Below, one piece after another: positions 36,393 to 44,088 of a DNA stretch of 64,000 nt. The first letter of the stretch is position 1. The number at the start of each line of letters is the position of its first letter. The stretch lies in contig NZ_JQMX01000001.1 in the NCBI RefSeq assembly GCF_000744945.1, positions 2,170,001 through 2,234,000 of the forward strand. Reading direction: 5' to 3'. The translations under genes were made by a program, and so were the position numbers. This stretch comes from Carnobacterium maltaromaticum DSM 20342 (GTDB taxonomy: Bacteria > Bacillota > Bacilli > Lactobacillales > Carnobacteriaceae). The notes under the pieces are model-generated. The model worked only from the letters and a program-made list of their open reading frames with translations. It was not told the origin of the DNA and made no database searches.

Positions 36393-36424
36393 TAAAAAAA
36401 ATTACCTATTTTAAAATAGGTAAC
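36393..36424 (-). terminator. Terminator of degV
   Basis: Minus-strand AGTTACCTATTTTAAAATAGGTAATTTTTTTT: a 9-11-bp stem with a long T-run, just after the DegV stop. Confidence 0.75.
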
Positions 36425-36441
36425 TCCATCTAAAATCTAAT

Positions 36442-37299
36442 TCAGTACGTTGTAGCTGAAAGCCCAATCGCACCTTTACCTCCATGAACCGTCATTACAG
36501 AACCAATCATATCAACATGAATCTGCCTAAAACCCTGTTTTTCCAAAGAAGTTTTCAAAAGTTCAATAACTTCAGTATCAGTGCCTAAAGCATAAAAAAG
36601 ATAGACATTATCACGGTTGAAATCCTGGCTTTCGACAAAATCCTTCACAAATTGTGGCGCTATTTTTTTCATCCGTCCACGATATTTTTTAGAGGCTATT
36701 AGTTTGCCCTCCACAATATCAATTCTAGGTTTCAACCGTAAAATAGCCGCTCCAATGGCCGCAGCATTTGAAACTCTACCACCTGCTAATAAAAAATCTA
36801 ACGTATCCGCCACAAAAGAAGTGTGAGTTTTTTGAACAAAATTTTCTATTTTCAGAACTAATTCTGCTACTGAATCTTGCGGATTATTTGCGATAATCTC
36901 AGCAGCTTTTAGTGTTAAATTACCTAGCCCACCTGAAACATTTTTTGAATCAATTAAATGAACCTTAGCTTTTTCACATTCTTCCACACCAATCATGGCA
37001 TTTTGAAATGAACACGAACACGCTGATGAATAACCGATATGAATAATTTCACTCGTTGGATTTTCACCGGCAGCTTCTTCAAAAAACTCAGTATACTGAT
37101 GAGGACTAACCGCATTTGTTTTAGGAATTTTTTTTGTTTCTTGATAATAATCATAAATTTCTTGAATCGGAATTTCTCCATCATAAACCGTTCGATCAGG
37201 AAAATTCACACTAAATGGAACAGATAAAATCTGTTTTTCCTCCAGTAACTCTTTTGATAAATCTGAGCAACTTTCAGTTGTTAAAATAATCTTAGCCAT
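36442..37299 (-). CDS. DegV-family fatty-acid-binding protein
   Basis: A 285-residue cytosolic DegV protein. DegV proteins bind a fatty acid and, as FakB, present it to the kinase FakA for phosphorylation and phospholipid synthesis. Family features: TTESCSDLSKELLEEKQILSVPFSVNF at the start, KTNAVSPHQYTEFFEE, the LIDSKNVSGGLGNLTLKAAEII segment, TLDFLLAGGRVS, and the C-terminal MIGSVMTVHGGKGAIGLSATTY. ATG at 37299 follows GAAGGA; the GTG three codons earlier is too close to it. It is monocistronic. Confidence 0.88.
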   Translation of the reverse strand: MAKIILTTESCSDLSKELLEEKQILSVPFSVNFPDRTVYDGEIPIQEIYDYYQETKKIPKTNAVSPHQYTEFFEEAAGENPTSEIIHIGYSSACSCSFQNAMIGVEECEKAKVHLIDSKNVSGGLGNLTLKAAEIIANNPQDSVAELVLKIENFVQKTHTSFVADTLDFLLAGGRVSNAAAIGAAILRLKPRIDIVEGKLIASKKYRGRMKKIAPQFVKDFVESQDFNRDNVYLFYALGTDTEVIELLKTSLEKQGFRQIHVDMIGSVMTVHGGKGAIGLSATTY

Positions 37300-37499
37300 A
37301 TTTTTCACTTTCCTTCACATCAATTTATGAATCCTCTATCTATTGTTGAATCTATTCATTCTTAATTAAAAATAAAGCTGACTATTTAGTTCAGTAGCTT
37401 CTATCAAGTATACCTTAAATACTCCCCTTAAAGCGCTAAAATTAATTTTTATTTTCACCCCATACTATAGGAGCAGCTTAATAAGCCTAAATTAAACAA

Positions 37500-37552
37500 T
37501 TGACATATACAGTCGAACGATATACAATCTATCTATACAGTTACGCGATATA
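37500..37552 (+). promoter_or_regulatory. padR promoter with paired operator repeats
   Basis: TTGACA (37500-37505), a 17-bp spacer and TACAAT (37523-37528) form a strong promoter. Its spacer is occupied by TATACAGTCGAACGATATA (37506-37524), repeated with three changes at 37534-37552, 28 bp later. A regulator bound to both copies would block the promoter, and the first gene of the unit encodes a PadR repressor. Confidence 0.65.
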
Positions 37553-37585
37553 AAAAAATAAAGACATAGAAAAGATGTGCATTAT

Positions 37586-37900
37586 ATGAACGTTAATAAG
37601 ATTCTACCACTGACTGAAACGACATTCTATATTATGATTTCACTGCTTGAACCCTCTCATGGATATGCAATTATGCAGAGAGTCGAAGAGTTAAGCAATG
37701 GGCGAGTCCGGATTGCTGCTGGCACAATGTATGGCGCAACAGAAAATTTATTAAAACAGAAGTTAATTCATGAAGTACCTAGCCCTAACGAAGATAAACG
37801 TCGCCGAGTCTACCTATTAACTGATGCTGGGAAAGAGGTCCTAAAACTTGAAGTCGAGCGACTGAAACAACTGCTACTAATTGCTGATGAGTTATTATAG
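37586..37900 (+). CDS. PadR-family transcriptional regulator
   Basis: A roughly 104-residue winged-helix repressor of the PadR group. LTETTFYIMISLLEPSHGYAIMQRVEELSNGRVRIAAGTMYGATENLLKQKLI is the classic PadR domain, and the C-terminal helix (AGKEVLKLEVERLKQLLLIA) mediates dimerisation. The GTG three codons upstream is possible but has no better SD. It is followed nine bases later by a DUF2812 gene, a frequent pairing in Firmicutes in which PadR represses the operon. The operator repeats overlap its promoter, consistent with autoregulation. Confidence 0.88.
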   Translation: MNVNKILPLTETTFYIMISLLEPSHGYAIMQRVEELSNGRVRIAAGTMYGATENLLKQKLIHEVPSPNEDKRRRVYLLTDAGKEVLKLEVERLKQLLLIADELL

Positions 37901-37909
37901 GAGGTCCAT

Positions 37910-38500
37910 ATGAAAAAATTCAAACTATTCATTGATATGAAAAAAGAAGAACAGTATTTAAAAGAAATGGCAGAAAAAGGTTGGGGATTAGTTAAGTATA
38001 GCGCGTATAACCGATATACCTTTGAAAAAATACATCCAGAATCTTTGAGTTATAGAATTGATTATCAAATGTTTAAGAAAAAAGGCGATTACACTGATTA
38101 TCTGACTTTATTTGAGGATAGCGGTTGGAAACATATCAGCGGCAGTCAAAGTAGCGGGTTTCATTTCTTTTTACCTGAGAATGACAATAATCAAGATTTA
38201 GATATATTTTCAGATAGTCAGTCGAGTCGGGCGCGCTACAAACGATTGTACAATCAAGCAACACTCTGGGTAGCTTTGATGATTGTTTATTTTATTCTTC
38301 TTCAACCATCCTTTGAAAATATATCCTCTTGGTATTTAGCTCCAACTATTTGGGAATACAGTGGTTTACAGTTGGTTGGAATGATTGTTATGCAAACCTT
38401 TTTTGTTTTGATTCAATTATTGCCAATGCTCATCTTTATGAGTGGTGCCGTTATCTATGCCCTGATTGGAACCAAGGCTAAAAAATTGGCGACGATGTAG
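37910..38500 (+). CDS. DUF2812 membrane protein
   Basis: A 196-residue protein with an N-terminal soluble DUF2812 domain (FIDMKKEEQYLKEMAEKGWGLVKYSAYNRYTFEKI ... YRIDYQ ... LFEDSGWKHI) and two C-terminal transmembrane helices (LWVALMIVYFILLQPSF; LVGMIVMQTFFVLIQLLPMLIFMSGAVIYALIG). GGAGG seven bases before the ATG. Function is unknown; its coupling with PadR suggests response to membrane stress or antimicrobials, which is inference. A terminator follows. Confidence 0.82.
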   Translation: MKKFKLFIDMKKEEQYLKEMAEKGWGLVKYSAYNRYTFEKIHPESLSYRIDYQMFKKKGDYTDYLTLFEDSGWKHISGSQSSGFHFFLPENDNNQDLDIFSDSQSSRARYKRLYNQATLWVALMIVYFILLQPSFENISSWYLAPTIWEYSGLQLVGMIVMQTFFVLIQLLPMLIFMSGAVIYALIGTKAKKLATM

Positions 38501-38530
38501 GCAACAATTGACTAATTTCTAACAGATTAA

Positions 38531-38562
38531 AAAATCCCTCCAACTATACTAGGAGGGATTTT
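38531..38562 (+). terminator. Terminator of the padR-DUF2812 operon
   Basis: AAAATCCCTCC / GGAGGGATTTT with a ten-base loop, about 30 bases after the DUF2812 stop. Confidence 0.75.
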
Positions 38563-38599
38563 CTGTATGCAAAAGATTTAAACACTTCATGATATTCGA

Positions 38600-39910
38600 C
38601 TATTGTTTAGTAGCCGTAACTTTTTCGTCAATTCGTAAAAATGGCAGGTAGATGAAAACCGAAACTGCAATAATGATAATTTGTAAAAATGCAGCACGCC
38701 AATCACCGGCTGTCGCTAAAAATCCTGATATAACAGGTGGCGTTGTCCAAGGAATCTGTACTACAACATGGTTAATGAAACCCATTGCCGTTGCAAAGTA
38801 AGCAATTGTTAAAGAAAAAATTGGAGCTAAAATAAAGGGAATGATTAAACTAATATTAAAGACAATCGGTAAGCCAAAAATAATCGGCTCACTGATATTA
38901 AAGACAGCTGGTGTGACAGACAATTTGGCAAAATCTTTATAGTCTTGCCGTCTACTAAAAATAAAAATTGCAATCAATAACGCAATTGTATTTCCTGAAC
39001 CACCCATTACGGCAAAGGTATCCTTAAAAGCCATATTAATAATATGAGGAATTTCTTCATGATTGGCATAAGCCGCCATGTTTTCTTGCATATTTTGAAT
39101 CAAAAATGGATCTAATAATGAACCTGAAATCACAGCTTGATGGATACCAAATCCAAAGAATAGATTGGCAACCGAAGTAATCAATAAGAAGCCTGGTAAG
39201 CCTGTCGTCACTTTACTTAAAGGTGCTGTAACGAGCGTAGTAATCAGCGTATTTACATCGCTATGGAAAAGTTCTTTGACTAAGAAGCCAACAATCGAGA
39301 TTGACACGATTGTAATCATAATTGGAATCATTACGTTAAATGATTTCATGACTGCCGGTGGAATATTTCCTGATAAATTAATTTGCAATTTTTTATTTTT
39401 AGATAATTTAATAAATAATTCCGTTGCTATTAACCCAACAAAAATCCCAACAAACATACCCGATGCTCCAATGTAATCCAATGGAATTACATTAGGTATT
39501 TCTAGAGCATTTTTAGCACCTTCTGGAGTAAAAGTAGTCATCATTGGAGTTAATACCATCAAAGATGAGATTGAAACTAGAATCGCTGCAATTGTATTCT
39601 CGTAATTCCGATTTTGACACATATGATAGGAAATTGCCGCAACAATTAAAAGACTTGTGATGCTCAAAGTTGCCGAAGCAATCGGTGTTCCGATTGACTG
39701 AATCTTCTCCAAAATACCGGAAGAAATAACGGAACTTAAAAATCCTGCTGGGTCAAAAATTACATAGTTAAAGAGTGTTACAAAACCTGCCAACATCATA
39801 AAAGGCATAAAAGTAGCAAACGCATCTCGTAATGTCCGTAAATGAATCTGGTTGCCCATTTTTTGAGCCACCATGCCAAATCGATCAAAAAAGCTCATTT
39901 TATTTTCCAT
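38600..39910 (-). CDS. PTS IIC component, cellobiose/lichenan (Lac family)
   Basis: A roughly 436-residue membrane permease of a lactose/cellobiose-type PTS, translocating a beta-glucoside while it is phosphorylated. About ten hydrophobic segments are visible, with family features DRFGMVAQKMGNQIHLRTLRDAFATFMPFMMLAG at the N-terminus, GGSGNTIALLIAIFIFSRR, and FNISEPIIFGLPIVFN (the substrate/phosphotransfer loop). No IIA or IIB gene is next to it, so partners are encoded elsewhere. It follows the GH1 glycosidase gene by 14 bases, forming a two-gene operon. ATG at 39910 has GGGGGATGA upstream. Confidence 0.87.
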   Translation of the reverse strand: MENKMSFFDRFGMVAQKMGNQIHLRTLRDAFATFMPFMMLAGFVTLFNYVIFDPAGFLSSVISSGILEKIQSIGTPIASATLSITSLLIVAAISYHMCQNRNYENTIAAILVSISSLMVLTPMMTTFTPEGAKNALEIPNVIPLDYIGASGMFVGIFVGLIATELFIKLSKNKKLQINLSGNIPPAVMKSFNVMIPIMITIVSISIVGFLVKELFHSDVNTLITTLVTAPLSKVTTGLPGFLLITSVANLFFGFGIHQAVISGSLLDPFLIQNMQENMAAYANHEEIPHIINMAFKDTFAVMGGSGNTIALLIAIFIFSRRQDYKDFAKLSVTPAVFNISEPIIFGLPIVFNISLIIPFILAPIFSLTIAYFATAMGFINHVVVQIPWTTPPVISGFLATAGDWRAAFLQIIIIAVSVFIYLPFLRIDEKVTATKQ

Positions 39911-39924
39911 TTTCAATCATCCCC

Positions 39925-41340
39925 CTAGTAAAGTTGTGATAAATCAAATTCAAAGCCATTTTCATCACTCATTTTTTTATACATTTCACCGCTTTTCTTA
40001 ATAGTTCTTTCTTGTGTGGCTAGGTTCAAAGAAACTAAACCATATCGATTTTTATAAGCATTAATCCAAGACCAACAATCGATAAACGTCCAAAGGTGAT
40101 AGCCTTTAATATTCGCACCCTCTTCTATCGCTTTCCAAACAAAAGCCAAATGATTTTGAATATACTCAATTCTATAGTCATCCTCAACATAGCCATTTTC
40201 ATCCATAAAGCGTTCCTCATCTGCGACTCCCATACCATTTTCAGAAATAAATGATTCGATGTTGCCATAATTATCTTTGATATCCATACATAATTCATAG
40301 ATACCACGCTCATAGATTTCCCATCCTCGATAATGATTCATCTTTCTACCTGGCATAATGTAGGGTTCAAAAAACCAATCAGGTAAAAATGGTCCTGCTG
40401 GATTAATACTTGTTAAACGTGCCTTCACCCTTCTTGGCTCGTAATAATTTAGCCCTAATAATTGCGCAGTATTATTTTGAATAATTTCCAAATCAGATGC
40501 TGAATAAACTGGAAGCTGATCGTGCTCCTTCAACAAAGCAACTAATTTTTTTGGAAAATGACCTAATACCATTGGATCTAGAAAACTTCGCGTATAAAAT
40601 TGATCCGCAATCTCAGCAGCTTCAACATCAGCGGGGTGCTGACTTCTAGGATAAGTTGGACTCAAATTTAAAATGACTCCAATTTTACTTGATAAGCCTA
40701 GCTTTTTAAACTCTTCTATCGCCCGTGCATGAGCAAAAATTGTATTAAAGGCCGCTTGAGCGCCTCTTTTAAAGTCAACAATATTTGGATAATGAAAACA
40801 TTCTAAATAGGTGCCTAGAATTGGTCCCAAAGGTTCATTAAAGGTAAACCACTGACTAACTAAATCACCAAATTCTTCAAAACAAGTCTTGGCAAATCGA
40901 ACATAGGCTTCCACTACTTCTCGCGATTCCCAGCCCCCTTGATCTTGTAAAGCTGCGGGCATATCGAAATGATACAAATTCGCAAAGACAGCGATACCGT
41001 TTTGATTCATCTCAGTAAATAGCGACCGATAAAATTCAATTGCTAACGGATTAACCAGACCTACACCGTCATCTGGAAACATTCTAGCCCAAGATATTGA
41101 AACTCTAAATGAGTTGTGACCCGTTTCTTTCATTAATTGAACATCCTCTTTATAACGGTGAATATGATCTGTTGCAATTTCTGAACTCACGCGATTATAA
41201 AAACGATTGGGTTCTTCTTTGAACCAGCGCTCCCAAATTGTCTCAGCTTTACCTGTTTCCCCACGACCTTCAGCTTGTTCTGCAGACCAAGCGGATCCCC
41301 ACCAAAAACCATCGGGAAATTGTATTCTTTTATTTTCCAT
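39925..41340 (-). CDS. Glycoside hydrolase family 1 beta-glucosidase / 6-phospho-beta-glucosidase
   Basis: A 471-residue GH1 enzyme, cytosolic. The N-terminal PDGFWWGSAWSAEQAEG signature, the acid/base Glu in WFTFNEPLG and the nucleophile Glu in ESFISENGMG are intact. Coupling to a PTS IIC gene suggests the substrate enters phosphorylated. The Trp-rich substrate loops differ from canonical BglA, and it is only distantly similar to the second GH1 enzyme at 50640-52109. GAGGACG-type SD precedes the ATG. Probably repressed by the divergent GntR regulator and by CcpA (possible cre at 41412). Confidence 0.85.
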   Translation of the reverse strand: MENKRIQFPDGFWWGSAWSAEQAEGRGETGKAETIWERWFKEEPNRFYNRVSSEIATDHIHRYKEDVQLMKETGHNSFRVSISWARMFPDDGVGLVNPLAIEFYRSLFTEMNQNGIAVFANLYHFDMPAALQDQGGWESREVVEAYVRFAKTCFEEFGDLVSQWFTFNEPLGPILGTYLECFHYPNIVDFKRGAQAAFNTIFAHARAIEEFKKLGLSSKIGVILNLSPTYPRSQHPADVEAAEIADQFYTRSFLDPMVLGHFPKKLVALLKEHDQLPVYSASDLEIIQNNTAQLLGLNYYEPRRVKARLTSINPAGPFLPDWFFEPYIMPGRKMNHYRGWEIYERGIYELCMDIKDNYGNIESFISENGMGVADEERFMDENGYVEDDYRIEYIQNHLAFVWKAIEEGANIKGYHLWTFIDCWSWINAYKNRYGLVSLNLATQERTIKKSGEMYKKMSDENGFEFDLSQLY

Positions 41341-41411
41341 TTACTCGTCCTCCTATAGTTACAAAATTAAGTTAAAAAATTAAATTAAAGAAATCCTAAT
41401 CACCGTCATCA

Positions 41412-41425
41412 TAACACCGCTTTCA
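41412..41425 (-). promoter_or_regulatory. Candidate cre (CcpA) site
   Basis: Minus-strand TGAAAGCGGTGTTA matches most of the catabolite-response consensus TGWAANCGNTNWCA, with deviations in the right half. It lies about 75 bases upstream of the GH1-PTS operon, where catabolite repression would be expected. Confidence 0.4.
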
Positions 41426-41586
41426 AATTGAATCTATCCTTATTTCTAATTTAGCTAAAATCTCTTCCAAAAGGATATATCTTTGTTTTCAGGACAACTG
41501 TTTATGCTATACTAGTAGTAAGAATCCGTTATATAATCGCAAAAAACATATACTTATAGCTATACATTTAAACAGGAGGCCTCCTT

Positions 41587-42300
41587 ATGGACAAAACATA
41601 TAAATATATCGAAGTGTATCAAGACATCAAAACTAAAATTGCTTGTAATGAATATGTAATTGGTCAAAAAATCCCCTCTGGGAGTGAGCTTGCTATTCGC
41701 TATGGTTGCAGTAATTTAACTGTAAAAAAAGGGCTAGATATGTTAGTTAAAGAAGGCGTTTTACGTAGACGAAGTGGATTTGGTACAGAAGTTTTAAGAA
41801 AACCGATTGAGCGTTCGTTAGTTTCTGGACCCAATATTGGCTTACTAAATGTTTTAGGGGAAGAGCATGTTGATTCTAAAATTCATAGTTTTGCCATTGA
41901 ACAACCTTCGAAAAAAATAGCAGAGACTTTGAAAATTTCAACCTCTGACTATGTGTATCACATTGTGAGAAGTCGCTACATTGATTCCAATCCTTATTCC
42001 ATTGAGGAAATTATTATGCCTTTAGATTTGATTCCACATTTACAGCCCAAGCATTTGAAAGCTTCTATTTATAAATACATCGAAAACGAATTAAAGTTAA
42101 CCATTAAAACATCGCATATCCGTATTCGCGGCGACAAAGCTAATGAATTCGATGCTCTTGTACTTGAAATTAAACCTGAGCAATTTATTATTGAAGTTGA
42201 AAAGATTGTTTATCTAGATTCTGGTATGCCTTTTGAACATTCTATTACCCGACATCTTTATAACGACTTTGAATTTGAAGCTGTTTTTGTTGAAAATTAA
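41587..42300 (+). CDS. GntR-family regulator with UTRA domain
   Basis: A 237-residue regulator of the HutC subfamily. An N-terminal GntR winged helix (YIEVYQDIKTKIACNEYVIGQKIPSGSELAIRYGCSNLTVKKGLDMLVKEGVLRRRSGFGTEV) is followed by a UTRA effector-binding domain. Divergent from the GH1-PTS IIC operon, it is the likely local repressor, responding to a sugar phosphate. GGAGGCC precedes the ATG; TATACT lies upstream near 41509. Confidence 0.88.
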   Translation: MDKTYKYIEVYQDIKTKIACNEYVIGQKIPSGSELAIRYGCSNLTVKKGLDMLVKEGVLRRRSGFGTEVLRKPIERSLVSGPNIGLLNVLGEEHVDSKIHSFAIEQPSKKIAETLKISTSDYVYHIVRSRYIDSNPYSIEEIIMPLDLIPHLQPKHLKASIYKYIENELKLTIKTSHIRIRGDKANEFDALVLEIKPEQFIIEVEKIVYLDSGMPFEHSITRHLYNDFEFEAVFVEN

Positions 42301-42350
42301 AAACTTACTAACACTAACACCTGAAAAAAAGTACTTAAAATTCATTTCAA

Positions 42351-42384
42351 AAAAGAGAGGTCGTTATTATCCGACCTCTCTTTT
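42351..42384. terminator. Convergent terminator
   Basis: AAAAGAGAGGTCG / CGACCTCTCTTTT with an eight-base loop, between the GntR gene and the small secreted protein gene. Confidence 0.8.
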
Positions 42385-42411
42385 ACATATTTACTTATTT
42401 TAAACATTTCA

Positions 42412-42657
42412 TTAATTCCTAAAAAAGTCCATATAAGATGCATACATAGGAACATAATAATCCGTTAAGTCGTCTCCTATCAACTCCAAAGGTTCATTCT
42501 GAATATCAATACTATTGCTTCCACGCAACATGTTATTCGATACAGGTATTACTTCGGGTTCCATTATTTCAACCGAATTAGCAAAAACAACAGTAGGAAC
42601 TATCATAAATGTTGCTAAAATAAAAATTCCTATTAAATTTACTTTTAATTTATTCAT
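42412..42657 (-). CDS. Small secreted protein of unknown function
   Basis: An 81-residue protein with a clear Sec signal peptide (KLKVNLIGIFILATFMIVPTVVFA, probable cleavage after VFA) and a mature part of about 55 acidic residues (EIMEPEVIPVSNNML ... LELIGDDLTDYYVPMYASYMDFFRN). No sorting motif or Cys. I do not recognise it. Its ATG overlaps the upstream gene's stop region, so the two are made together. A secreted peptide or small exoprotein is possible. Confidence 0.6.
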   Translation of the reverse strand: MNKLKVNLIGIFILATFMIVPTVVFANSVEIMEPEVIPVSNNMLRGSNSIDIQNEPLELIGDDLTDYYVPMYASYMDFFRN

Positions 42658-42658
42658 A

Positions 42659-43063
42659 TTATTCTCTTTTTTTTGTATCATAAAATAAATCAACTTTAAC
42701 TATATCTCCAAATATAGTTGTCGGATCAGTTTTTTGCTCAATAAATGTTCCTTTTTTAAAATAAAGATAAATAACTTCACCTTTATTAGGAATTTGATTT
42801 TTTAATTGATTTTTTTTCAAGGCATAGCTTGAGTCAATAGTCATCTCTAGTTTACTTTTAGGCATATCCTTCGACAGCAATAAAAAATATGAATTTTCAT
42901 CTTCAATGACATCAGCAATAAAATATTCTTTTCTATCTAAATCATTCAAATTAATCTCATTTTTTTCTAACTTACTCAAACTTGTTTTAGGTTGACTATA
43001 GTTTGAAATCGTAATAAAACAAGTTAAGAAGAAACAAAAAATTATTAAAATTCTTTTTTTCAC
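42659..43063 (-). CDS. Uncharacterised exported protein
   Basis: A 134-residue protein starting with a signal or anchor helix (KKRILIIFCFFLTCFITI), followed by about 110 residues of beta-rich sequence (DRKEYFIADVIEDENSYFLLLSKDM ... GEVIYLYFKKGTF). The fold suggests a small OB-like or SH3-like extracytoplasmic domain. I cannot assign a family. It is the first gene of a two-gene unit with the small secreted protein. SD is GGAAAA, weak. Confidence 0.6.
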   Translation of the reverse strand: MKKRILIIFCFFLTCFITISNYSQPKTSLSKLEKNEINLNDLDRKEYFIADVIEDENSYFLLLSKDMPKSKLEMTIDSSYALKKNQLKNQIPNKGEVIYLYFKKGTFIEQKTDPTTIFGDIVKVDLFYDTKKRE

Positions 43064-43227
43064 AATTTTCCTCTTTTTCTTTGAAATAGATTCACCTTCT
43101 AAAAAAGTATTATTTTTTAAAATTTAATTGAATTATAATTCGAATATAATAATAACTTATAGAATTTAATTTGTCAATACTCATTTTTATTTTCTCCCTC
43201 AAAGCAATTTTAAACTTAGCAGATAGC

Positions 43228-43256
43228 AAAAAAACTACCCATATAGTACAGGTAGA
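43228..43256 (-). terminator. Terminator of the 101-residue ORF
   Basis: Minus-strand CTACC...GGGTAG followed by seven T residues, just after the stop codon at 43266. Confidence 0.7.
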
Positions 43257-43265
43257 TTTGTTACG

Positions 43266-43571
43266 TTACTCAGTATCTTCTATTACAAAAGGAACAGTTG
43301 TTGCAAGCACCTCATCGTGTTGCCCAATAAATTCATCACGCCAACAAATCACTAACTGTTTCTGCTGGTTGATGGTCAACGATTTTACCAAATGACTCAT
43401 TTGCTGAATGACTAATTCACCTTGACTAATTTTAAAAATAACAGGAATTAAATCACCAAAAGGAGCTTCCTCCATTTTAGGTAGTACTACATAATTAGCC
43501 TCATGATCTTCATAACAAATTGTGTTCGCATTCATTTGAATACTCCATCCTTCAATTAATTCTTTTATCAT
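43266..43571 (-). CDS. Uncharacterised 101-residue cytosolic protein
   Basis: I do not recognise this protein. It is 101 residues, acidic, with no membrane segment, and reads as a small alpha/beta domain (ICYEDHEANYVVLPKMEEAPFGDLIPVIFKISQGELVIQQMSH). GGAGGAG precedes the ATG, so it is probably expressed. It has its own terminator and lies near, but not coupled to, the small membrane gene at 43705. Confidence 0.6.
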   Translation of the reverse strand: MIKELIEGWSIQMNANTICYEDHEANYVVLPKMEEAPFGDLIPVIFKISQGELVIQQMSHLVKSLTINQQKQLVICWRDEFIGQHDEVLATTVPFVIEDTE

Positions 43572-43649
43572 GTCTATTCTCCTCCTAAATTCTAGTTTTT
43601 ACTTTCCTTTATACCCTAATTGTAGCTAGATTAGCTAGAAAAATCTATT

Positions 43650-43694
43650 AAAAAATAACCCTCAATCTTCATTCAACTCAGATTGAGGGTTATA
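43650..43694. terminator. Intrinsic terminator of the 43705 gene
   Basis: AATAACCCTCAATC / GATTGAGGGTTAT stem immediately after the small membrane protein gene. Confidence 0.8.
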
Positions 43695-43704
43695 AAACTC
43701 TTTT

Positions 43705-44007
43705 TCAATTAAAAGAATAGTAAAAACAGGCGGCTCCCAACAAGAAAAGTAAGATTAATCTCAAAATCTCCAAACGATCCATGCTTCTTTTTGACACGGT
43801 CTCAACTGAATGGTTAGGATTTATTTTTTTCGTCTCATAATTAGCACTGGCCGATAGAAAATCACCAGATGGGGTTAAGCAAAGAAACAAAAAAATGTAT
43901 ACAAATCCTGAAACCAATAATGTCGGAAACTGCCATACTTGGTTTGCTATCCATCCAACAATAAATGGTGCAACCAATAATCCTCCTAAAAACCAAAACT
44001 TTTTCAT
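43705..44007 (-). CDS. Small three-helix membrane protein (DUF3899-like)
   Basis: A 100-residue membrane protein with three helices (LGGLLVAPFIVGWIA; LLVSGFVYIFLFLCL; ILRLILLFLLGAACFYY) and a conserved-looking loop TPSGDF then ASANYETKK. It resembles DUF3899-type proteins, but I am unsure of the family. A frameshifted paralogue with the same loop lies at 30094-30389. The palindrome ACTAGTTTAAACTAGT (44034-44049) sits upstream of its start. Confidence 0.6.
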   Translation of the reverse strand: MKKFWFLGGLLVAPFIVGWIANQVWQFPTLLVSGFVYIFLFLCLTPSGDFLSASANYETKKINPNHSVETVSKRSMDRLEILRLILLFLLGAACFYYSFN

Positions 44008-44088
44008 TCTTCTCCACTCCCCTAAACATGCTCTACTAGTTTAAACTAGTATATCTCTAAGGAAAAAGAATAGCAATCCTATCTATTT

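Noticed and set aside
44034..44049. Perfect 16-bp palindrome ACTAGTTTAAACTAGT
   Set aside because: Could be an operator for the gene at 43705, but a single short AT-rich palindrome without a second copy or a local regulator is not enough to call a site.
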